This document shows positions 30,291-35,519 of a stretch of 35,519 nucleotides of DNA, in pieces. The DNA lies in assembly GCA_038062745.1 (NCBI GenBank), contig JBBTWO010000004.1, positions 1 through 35,519 on the forward strand, in the 5' to 3' direction. Positions within the stretch are counted from its first letter, which is position 1. Every line of letters starts with the position of its first letter. A program made the position numbers and the translations under genes. Under the pieces are notes generated by a model that worked only from the letters and a program-made list of their open reading frames with translations, was not told where the DNA came from and ran no database searches. Source of the stretch: JBBTWO01 sp038062745 (GTDB lineage: Bacteria; Patescibacteriota; Microgenomatia; UBA8517).

Positions 30291-31406
30291 TCATTGTAGT
30301 ATACCCTCTACAAATTTAGCAAGTGAACCAGCTTGGATAAACTCCGGAACCTCACGGAATGTGACTGCAATTACTAAAATTAGCAGGAGAGCCATTCCTG
30401 CAGTATTGACAAAGTTTTCAATTTTTGGTGCCATTTTGCGGCCAAAGATTGCCTCTCCAATAATTGTTGCTAGTCGGGAGCCATCAAGCGGTGGAATTGG
30501 TAAAATATTAAAAATGGCCAAATTGATTGAGATTACCGCCATCAAGTTAACAGTCATTAGTAGTCCAGAACTTATAAAATAGGCAATGATGGCAAACAAT
30601 TTTACTGGCCCCGCAACTGCTTGGGGAACCTTTCCGGCAGTCGCGTCTTGGGCAATTCCCCCAAGCCCAGTAAAAATAGCCTTTGAAAGTTCAATTGATT
30701 GTAAAACTCCATAGTATGCACCAACAAAGGGGCGCTGCCAAAGTGGTGGAAAATAAGTTGTTTCAACCGAGTCCCTTATTGCCACCCCCAAGGCTCCGTC
30801 TTTAGGATCAACATTTTTTAGATTAGCAGTTACTTTTATTTCTTCATTATTTCTCAAAAGCACCAAGTTAATCTTTTTACCTTTATTATCAGCAATTATC
30901 TGTACAAATTCATCATCAGTTTTGACTTCTTTGTTGTTTATGGTTTTGACAATATCTCCAGAAATTATGCCAGCGGTTTGAGCGGCAGAGGAAGAACTAA
31001 CATCAACTATTTCAACATGCCCAAGAGACTCAATTTTAGGGACTCCAATAAAAGAGTAAATAGCCGCAAAACAAACCACACCAAAGACAAAATTCATCAC
31101 AATGCCTGCAATTACTATTGCAGCCTTTTGAAGCGGGTGTTTGTTTATATACGCTCTTTTGGGATCAAAAATAGTATCACTTCCCGTTTCCCCATGAAGT
31201 CGAACAAAACCACCAAGAGGAATTGCGTTAATAGAATATAATGTTTCGCCAATCTTTTTTCCCCAAACTCTGGGTGGGATTCCTATTCCAAATTCTTCTA
31301 CCAATACCCCTGCTCTTTTAGCAATTATAAAGTGGCCAAATTCGTGAACAACCACAAGGATTGATAAAACAACAACCGACAGCAGAATGAGGATAAGTAT
31401 ATTCAT
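30291..31406 (-). CDS. rseP: Site-2 intramembrane metalloprotease RseP (M50)
   Basis: Cleaves transmembrane substrates such as anti-sigma factors and leftover signal peptides. The zinc motif HEFGH is at residues 21-25 in the first membrane span, and the third ligand region is NILPIPPLDGSRL in a later span. A periplasmic-side PDZ domain (about 125-190, AGIISGDIVKTINNKEV) lies between them. Length 371 aa, normal. Its start overlaps the frr stop by 4 nt, placing it in the rpsB-tsf-frr translation cluster as in many bacteria. Confidence 0.95.
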   Translation of the reverse strand: MNILILILLSVVVLSILVVVHEFGHFIIAKRAGVLVEEFGIGIPPRVWGKKIGETLYSINAIPLGGFVRLHGETGSDTIFDPKRAYINKHPLQKAAIVIAGIVMNFVFGVVCFAAIYSFIGVPKIESLGHVEIVDVSSSSAAQTAGIISGDIVKTINNKEVKTDDEFVQIIADNKGKKINLVLLRNNEEIKVTANLKNVDPKDGALGVAIRDSVETTYFPPLWQRPFVGAYYGVLQSIELSKAIFTGLGGIAQDATAGKVPQAVAGPVKLFAIIAYFISSGLLMTVNLMAVISINLAIFNILPIPPLDGSRLATIIGEAIFGRKMAPKIENFVNTAGMALLLILVIAVTFREVPEFIQAGSLAKFVEGILQ

Positions 31407-31957
31407 AAAGAGAGTAGCTCTTGTTTTTTGGCTTCACCAACATCTTCAAGTTTTTTGACATATTCATCAGTTATCTGTTGAGTTTGTTTTTCCTGAGCAA
31501 ATTTTTCATCTTCAGTTATGTCTTTTGCTTCATAACCTTTCTTGATTGTCTGCATCGCGTCTGCTCTGGTTTGCCTAATCATCACTCTGCCATTCTCCAT
31601 TTTTACTGACAAAAGTTTAACGTATTTTTCTCGGTCTTCAGTGGTCATTGGTGGAATAGAAATTCGCAAATTTCCCTCTCCTACAGTGGGGTTTAAACCA
31701 ACGTTTGCTTCCAAAATTCCCTTCCTTATATCTCCTAAAATTGATTTGTCCCAAGGGTCAATAATTATTGATTGTGGATCGGGGGTAGTAATTGAGGCCA
31801 CTTCTAAAACTCGCAGTCTTTGGGTTCCTCCATATGCTGGAACTATTATATTCTCAACTAAAGATGAACTTGCTCGGCCAGTTCTTAAAGAAGATATGTC
31901 TTTGACAGTAACATCAATTGCCGCCTGCATTTTTTGTTTGAGAGTTGTAGTATCCAT
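31403..31957 (-). CDS. frr: Ribosome recycling factor
   Basis: Splits post-termination ribosomes together with EF-G. The 184 aa show the three-helix-bundle pattern (SLRTGRASSSLVENIIVPAYGG, then ASITTPDPQSIIIDPWDKS, then GVGEGNLRISIPPMTTEDRE-type motifs as NPTVGEGNLRISIPP). A TATAAT with extended TG ends 7 nt before the ATG. It overlaps rseP by 4 nt. Confidence 0.97.
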   Translation of the reverse strand: MDTTTLKQKMQAAIDVTVKDISSLRTGRASSSLVENIIVPAYGGTQRLRVLEVASITTPDPQSIIIDPWDKSILGDIRKGILEANVGLNPTVGEGNLRISIPPMTTEDREKYVKLLSVKMENGRVMIRQTRADAMQTIKKGYEAKDITEDEKFAQEKQTQQITDEYVKKLEDVGEAKKQELLSL

Positions 31958-31964
31958 TTTTTGT

Positions 31965-31973
31965 ATTATATCA
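31965..31973 (-). promoter_or_regulatory. Extended -10 promoter of frr-rseP, leaderless
   Basis: Minus strand TGA-TATAAT; the TATAAT (31965-31970) ends 7 nt before the frr ATG. The -35 is weak. Confidence 0.6.
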
Positions 31974-31982
31974 GGAATTAAT

Positions 31983-32132
31983 TTATTTCAATTTCCTAGT
32001 TCCATAATATTCCATGAATTCTCCATTCATTTTGTTAACATCCATAGGTTTAATTGATTTAATAGATCCCTTCAATGAAAGAATTTTAGAAAATTTTGTT
32101 TTATTTTTTATAACTTTTTTAGAGTTTTTCAT
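31983..32132 (-). CDS. Candidate small gene, 49 aa, in the tsf-frr gap
   Basis: An ATG at 32132 opens 49 codons ending at TAA 31983-31985. The product is basic (MKNSKKVIKNKTKFSKILSL, then KGSIKSIKPM and an end EFMEYYGTRKLK). The segment LKGSIKS and the small size loosely recall antitoxin C-termini. It is supported by a well-placed promoter (32142-32169) whose -35 lies in a direct repeat. In many genomes this slot holds pyrH, which is absent here. There is no SD site, consistent with a leaderless transcript. Confidence 0.45.
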   Translation of the reverse strand: MKNSKKVIKNKTKFSKILSLKGSIKSIKPMDVNKMNGEFMEYYGTRKLK

Positions 32133-32141
32133 ACAATACAG

Positions 32142-32181
32142 ATTATCTTATCACACAATAATCGCGCAAGTTATCGCGCAA
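32142..32181 (-). promoter_or_regulatory. Promoter with direct repeats upstream of the 49-aa ORF
   Basis: Minus strand TTGCGC (32164-32169), 16-nt spacer, GATAAT (32142-32147), ending 9 nt before the ATG. The 9-mer TTGCGCGAT occurs twice, 12 nt apart (plus-strand ATCGCGCAA at 32161-32169 and 32173-32181), one copy covering the -35. This is an operator-like arrangement. Confidence 0.5.
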
Positions 32182-32198
32182 TGGTTTCAAATTTGAAG

Positions 32199-32723
32199 TT
32201 ATTCTTTCCCTAATTCAAATCTGGCAAATTTACCAATTTGGACATTTTCACCAGTTTTGGCTATTACTTCTTTTACCAAGTCTTCAATTTTTTTGGAAGA
32301 ATCTTTAATAAGCGAAGCTTGCAAACCCGTAGGGTTTATAAGCGAAGCTTGCAAACCCGTAGGGTTTATGAAATCCTGTTTTTCTAATTCTTCGATATCT
32401 TTTGGATTCATCGCAGCTATCTGCATAGCTACATTTTTCCCAAGTTCGTCAAACAGTTCATTTCTGGCAACAAAATCAGTTTCACAAAGAATTTCAACCA
32501 TTGAGCCAATCTTTCCTGAGTGATGCAGATAACTAAATACTTTTCCCTGGCTTGTAGCTCTATCTGTTCTTTTAGCCGCTTTTTCAAATCCTTCTTTACG
32601 GAGTATTGCCAGAGCTTTATTTTCATCTCCGTTTTGTTCTTCTAAAACTTGTTTGACACGCATAATTGGCGCACCGGTTTGCTCACGAAGATTTTTCAAT
32701 TGTTCAACATTAAGCTTTGACAT
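32199..32723 (-). CDS. tsf: Elongation factor Ts with in-frame repeat insertion
   Basis: Guanine-nucleotide exchange factor for EF-Tu. The UBA-like N-terminus (VEQLKNLREQTGAPIMRVKQ, TQ-type) and the exchange motif TDFVARN (82-88) are clear, and the end GENVQIGKFARFELGKE matches short EF-Ts proteins. The long middle segment found in Thermus-type EF-Ts is missing. Residues 120-139 are two tandem copies of NPTGLQASLI encoded by two 30-bp palindromic units, inserted between DFI and KDSSKKIEDLVKE, a place where relatives continue directly. The start overlaps rpsB by 14 nt. Confidence 0.95.
   Translation of the reverse strand: MSKLNVEQLKNLREQTGAPIMRVKQVLEEQNGDENKALAILRKEGFEKAAKRTDRATSQGKVFSYLHHSGKIGSMVEILCETDFVARNELFDELGKNVAMQIAAMNPKDIEELEKQDFINPTGLQASLINPTGLQASLIKDSSKKIEDLVKEVIAKTGENVQIGKFARFELGKE
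32308..32367. repeat. Tandem 30-bp palindromic units inside tsf
   Basis: Two identical 30-bp copies (32308-32337 and 32338-32367), continuing for two more matching bases. On the minus strand each copy consists of a hairpin AAACCC-TAC-GGGTTT, a GC linker, a second hairpin AAGC-TTC-GCTT and AT. Both stems are perfect with 3-nt loops. The unit length is a multiple of three and is open in the EF-Ts frame. No further copy is visible elsewhere in the window. Confidence 0.85.
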
Positions 32724-33432
32724 GTATTTTTTCCTTCTTTTCTTGTTTTAGTCCCTTGGCATCCATGATTGTTTTTTCAATAACTCTCAAAATAAACTCC
32801 AAAGCTTTGCCCGCATCATCATTCATTGGAATTGGCCAAGTAACTGCTGTTGGATCACCATTTGAATCAACTATTCCAATTGTTTCAACTCCCATTCTCT
32901 TGGCTTCCTTGACAGCTCCGTCTTCTTTGTGGGTATCAATAATAATAATCAAATCTGGCTTTTGGGTAAGACTTCTAATTCCACCAATATTTCTCTCCAG
33001 TTTTTCAGCGTCACGCTCCAGCAACAGTCTTTCTTTTTTGGTGTAGGTGTTGAATTTTCCAGTTTTGAAGCCTTCTTCAATATCAATTAATTTTCTGACT
33101 GAATTTAATATTTGATTAATGTTGGTTAAAGTTCCGCCAAGCCAACGCTCGTTAAGATAGGCTATTTGAGCATTTTTACCAACCAGTTTAACTCGGTCTT
33201 TAGCCTGTTTTTTGGTTCCAACAAGCAAGATAGTTTTGCCTACCTTTGCGTAACTGGCCAAAATCTTCATGGCTTCTTCCAAAGCTTGCTTAGTTTTAAC
33301 AAGATCAAAGACATGAACCCCGTCTTTCACACCATACAAATAAGGAGCCATCTTCGGGTTCCAGCGTCTTGCTTGGTGACCAAAATGGGCACCTGCTTCA
33401 AGTAATGCTTCGAGTGTTACGGTAGTTGCCAT
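32710..33432 (-). CDS. rpsB: 30S ribosomal protein S2
   Basis: Small-subunit protein. The 240 aa show the S2 patterns LLEAGAHFGHQARRWNPKM, the later NERWLGGTLTNI and PDLIIIIDTHKEDGAVKEA, plus the IPMNDD end region. Full length. It heads the rpsB-tsf operon and overlaps tsf by 14 nt. The upstream leader of about 80 nt contains an inverted repeat. Confidence 0.97.
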   Translation of the reverse strand: MATTVTLEALLEAGAHFGHQARRWNPKMAPYLYGVKDGVHVFDLVKTKQALEEAMKILASYAKVGKTILLVGTKKQAKDRVKLVGKNAQIAYLNERWLGGTLTNINQILNSVRKLIDIEEGFKTGKFNTYTKKERLLLERDAEKLERNIGGIRSLTQKPDLIIIIDTHKEDGAVKEAKRMGVETIGIVDSNGDPTAVTWPIPMNDDAGKALEFILRVIEKTIMDAKGLKQEKKEKIHVKA

Positions 33433-33470
33433 TGTCTTTTTGAAATACTTGCCCTTCTTAAGTCCTCCAC

Positions 33471-33506
33471 TTGTCAGAAGTTAAAGTTCAGAAAGGCACC
33501 TGACAA
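33471..33506. promoter_or_regulatory. Inverted repeat in the rpsB leader
   Basis: TTGTCAG (33471-33477) and CTGACAA (33500-33506) are perfect 7-bp complements separated by 22 nt. They lie in the predicted 5' leader of rpsB. S2 operons often regulate themselves through leader RNA; this could be such a structure, but the match to a known motif was not tested. Confidence 0.3.
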
Positions 33507-33513
33507 ATGTGTG

Positions 33514-34365
33514 TTAGACAGTATTGTACGCTGCTGCAAGTAAATTTTCAAGTAAATAAGTAATGGTTACAGGTCCTACACCTGCTGGCACCGGCGTAAT
33601 AAATCGGGTTGTGGGAGCAACAGCCTCAAAGTCAACATCAGCTTTTGGCGAGCCTACATCAATAATCACCTTGGTTTCTGCCCTTGTTAGATCCTTGGTT
33701 AAGGAATTTGGGTTTCCAGTTGTAGAAATGATATATCTGGCTCGCTTAAGAAGTTTCTTGGGATTTTTAGTGTCTTTGTCTATCTCAATCACTGTATAGC
33801 CAATTTTCTTTAATTGTTTCACTAAAGGCACTCCAACCATACCATTCGCTCCAATAACATACACACCAATCTTCACAGGAACTTTTGGGTATTGAGGAAG
33901 ACTTTTCAAGACCTTTCCAGAAACTAGCTTTACTGCATCATCCAGAATTTGAACACAGGCCATGACAGTGGGGTGAACATATGGACTGTCGGCTCGTAAA
34001 CCATCAACATCTTTTTGCGGCTTGATGGCATTTATAATTTCTTCCGTTGCATGTTTCAATCTTTTTGGAAGTGGAAGTTGAACCATAATGCCATGGACAT
34101 CTGGTTTATCATTCAAAAACTTTATCAGTCGCACAATATATTCAGCATCTTTTCTGACACCCATTTCATAGACTTCCATTTCGGCGCCAATTTGCTTAGC
34201 CTTCTTTTCCTTTAAAGAGACATACAACTTACTGGCTGGATCATCCCCTATTAGAATAGATACCAGTTTAGGTGTGATGCCTTGGTTTTTGAGCTTGTAA
34301 ACCTGTATCGCCAAACTAGTCTGTCTAAAAGCTGCATATTCCCGGCCGTTAAAAATTATTGTCAT
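33514..34365 (-). CDS. folD: Methylenetetrahydrofolate dehydrogenase/cyclohydrolase
   Basis: Bifunctional enzyme of one-carbon metabolism. The 283 aa carry the catalytic stretch DPASKLYVSLKEKKAKQIG with the lysine, the second signature VQLPLPKRLKHATEEIINAI followed by KDVDGL, the nucleotide-binding region VYVIGANGMVGVPLVKQLKK, and the closing FITPVPAGVGPVTITYLLEN. The second domain reads GANGMVG where canonical FolD has GRSxxVG. It is followed by rpsB and preceded by glyA, which feeds the same pathway: SHMT makes the methylene-THF that FolD converts. A GGAG lies 8 nt before the ATG. Confidence 0.95.
   Translation of the reverse strand: MTIIFNGREYAAFRQTSLAIQVYKLKNQGITPKLVSILIGDDPASKLYVSLKEKKAKQIGAEMEVYEMGVRKDAEYIVRLIKFLNDKPDVHGIMVQLPLPKRLKHATEEIINAIKPQKDVDGLRADSPYVHPTVMACVQILDDAVKLVSGKVLKSLPQYPKVPVKIGVYVIGANGMVGVPLVKQLKKIGYTVIEIDKDTKNPKKLLKRARYIISTTGNPNSLTKDLTRAETKVIIDVGSPKADVDFEAVAPTTRFITPVPAGVGPVTITYLLENLLAAAYNTV
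33523..33551 (-). promoter_or_regulatory. rpsB-tsf promoter inside the end of folD
   Basis: Minus strand TTGAAA (33546-33551), 17-nt spacer, TACAAT (33523-33528). It lies in the last codons of folD and implies a leader of about 80 nt before rpsB, in contrast to the leaderless genes around it. Confidence 0.55.
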
Positions 34366-34383
34366 TGTTTTTTCTCCAATCAG

Positions 34384-34587
34384 ATGTATTATCTATTTGT
34401 GAGCGTTGAAAAGAAAGCCCTAACAGATGAAGCTATGGCCAAAGAGATAGTTCAGCTAGAGGGTTTTATGCCCTTGAACGATTCAGAATGGGAAAAAGGT
34501 TTGCAAGCACTTGCCGAACTAGACCTGCAAGGTGAGACCTTGCAGAACGGAACTAAGGAGTTGGGAATTTCGAAGCGAACGCCTTAA
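34384..34587 (+). CDS. Possible small hypothetical protein, 67 aa
   Basis: The plus-strand frame between folD and glyA reads MYYLFVSVEKKALTDEAMAKE, ends KELGISKRTP, and looks like an acidic, helical small protein. It begins just upstream of the folD start on the other strand and overlaps the 3' end of glyA by 35 nt. No SD site or clear promoter is seen. It occupies otherwise empty space and its composition is protein-like, hence a guarded call. Confidence 0.4.
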   Translation: MYYLFVSVEKKALTDEAMAKEIVQLEGFMPLNDSEWEKGLQALAELDLQGETLQNGTKELGISKRTP

Positions 34588-35519
34588 CATCTTTTTTGAT
34601 GCTTGCCAGAAATTTGTCTTTGGCAATCTTACTTCTGAAATCTTTAATGAACTTAGATCGTTCTTCCTTGTTCTGGGGTAGTTTGTAATCGGCAACATGA
34701 TCAATAACTTTTAATATCCAGCTGGCAATAACTTTCATTTCTGGCTCTTTCATGCCACGGGTTGTAATTGCTGGAGTTCCAAGTCTTATACCTGATGGAT
34801 AAAAAGGTGGTGCGACATCATTAGGAACTGAATTTCTATTTATTACAATTCCTGCCATCTCAAGTGCCTCAGACACTACATTCCCAGACAAATTCTGTTT
34901 GCGTAAGTCAACGACCACTAAATGACATTCTGTAGTATTTCCAACAATTGTTAGCCCACCTTTCTTTAATTGCTGAGCAATTGTTACAGCATTTTTGACA
35001 ACTTGTTGACCATATTTTTTAAAAGAGAGCGTGTCTGCCTCCATTAAAGCTTGCAGTATTGCAGCCGTTGTATTATTGTGTGGTCCTCCTTGGAGTCCTG
35101 GAAAAACTGCTCGATCAATTTTATTTGCTATTTGGCTGTCTTTTTTGATCCCCTTTTTGGTAACCATAATCATCGCTCCCCTTGGGCCACGCAAAGTTTT
35201 ATGGGTTGTTGTAGTTACAATGTGAACATAGGCAACTGGGTTTGGATAACTGCCAGCCAACACTAATCCCGAAACATGCGAAATGTCTGCGACCAACCAA
35301 GCATTTATTGATTCTGCAATTGTTGCCAATTTTTTCCAATTAAGTGCCAAGGGGTATGACGTAGTTCCAATCATCAATAGCTTTGGCTTTTCTTTTTTGG
35401 CTAATTTTTCAATTACTGAGTAATCAATTATGCCTGTATCATCTGTCCCAAACTGAACAGATTTAAATATTTTTCCAGAATCAAAAAAGGCATTATCTAC
35501 TGTGGTGACGACATTGATG
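34553..35519 (-). CDS. glyA: Serine hydroxymethyltransferase, C-terminal part (5' end outside window)
   Basis: PLP enzyme converting serine and THF to glycine and methylene-THF. The frame is open to the window edge. The PLP lysine is in VTTTTHKTLRGPRGAM, preceded by the aspartate/histidine region ADISHVSGLVLAG. RLGTPAITTRGM is the conserved arginine-containing segment. About 320 residues of roughly 420 are visible. It lies upstream of folD on the same strand; together they supply one-carbon units. Confidence 0.95.
   Translation of the reverse strand, partial: INVVTTVDNAFFDSGKIFKSVQFGTDDTGIIDYSVIEKLAKKEKPKLLMIGTTSYPLALNWKKLATIAESINAWLVADISHVSGLVLAGSYPNPVAYVHIVTTTTHKTLRGPRGAMIMVTKKGIKKDSQIANKIDRAVFPGLQGGPHNNTTAAILQALMEADTLSFKKYGQQVVKNAVTIAQQLKKGGLTIVGNTTECHLVVVDLRKQNLSGNVVSEALEMAGIVINRNSVPNDVAPPFYPSGIRLGTPAITTRGMKEPEMKVIASWILKVIDHVADYKLPQNKEERSKFIKDFRSKIAKDKFLASIKKDVKAFASKFPTP

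Noticed and set aside
1..35519. UGA recoding as in Gracilibacteria/Absconditabacteria
   Set aside because: UGA ends ychF, the DMT transporter gene and the Phd-type antitoxin at natural protein ends, so the standard code applies.
1..35519. CRISPR arrays, tRNA or rRNA genes
   Set aside because: No spaced repeats beyond the tsf tandem, and no cloverleaf or rRNA-like sequence seen on either strand by eye.

Overview
The window looks like a stretch of a small-genome Candidate Phyla Radiation (Patescibacteria) chromosome, most likely a Microgenomates-type lineage. The reasons are the low GC, very compact gene packing (several convergent gene pairs have stop codons 0-3 nt apart), shortened housekeeping proteins (RF1, EF-Ts, YbeY, HIT), and small proteins of a kind I associate with that group. 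UGA is used as a stop codon (for example ychF and the DMT transporter), so the UGA-recoded lineages are not supported. The lineage call is inference; no rRNA or tRNA gene is visible.

Layout. 1-2641 (+): the 3' part of hisS, a DMT exporter, rpmE and a domain-1-less prfA. 2642-5463 (-): rpsF, ssb, rpsR, a CtpA-type S41 protease, then a 100-N assembly gap and the 3' part of an otherwise hidden gene. 5519-7248 (-): a VapC/Phd-type toxin-antitoxin pair and ychF. About 7196-15195: a putative integrated element abutting the 5' end of ychF. It carries a large serine recombinase, an excisionase-like HTH protein, a Rep_O-like protein and small genes with strong Shine-Dalgarno (SD) sites, followed by cargo: membrane proteins, an XRE regulator, a YfbU-family protein, an unknown 305-aa protein, a probable ADP-ribosyltransferase-fold protein and a frameshifted gene. 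15227-23359: NUDIX, small conserved-type proteins, a surface-protein cluster, cysS, a Fic protein with a small putative antitoxin, a coiled-coil protein, recR and a membrane-anchored GH39-like glycosidase. 23479-24012 (+): an RHH/RelE-type toxin-antitoxin pair. 24014-26884 (-): ybaB-dnaX and ybeY-yqeY-HIT. 26974-28512: four unknown small genes. 28538-35519 (-): a multi-pass membrane protein, rseP, frr, a 49-codon candidate small gene where pyrH often sits, tsf, rpsB, folD and the 3' part of glyA.

Three threads tie the window together. First, in at least 13 places a -10 box ends only 5-9 nt upstream of a start codon, often with a -35 box at 16-19 nt, which implies leaderless transcription as a common mode. 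The replication/integration operon of the inserted element instead uses AGGAGG-type SD sites. Second, three toxin-antitoxin-like modules (PIN/Phd, Fic/VbhA-like, RelE/RHH) and an ART-like gene lie within 19 kb, with operator-like repeats over two of the promoters. Third, the EF-Ts gene carries two tandem, in-frame 30-bp units, each made of two perfect short hairpins. This looks like a palindromic repeat element that has invaded an essential coding sequence.
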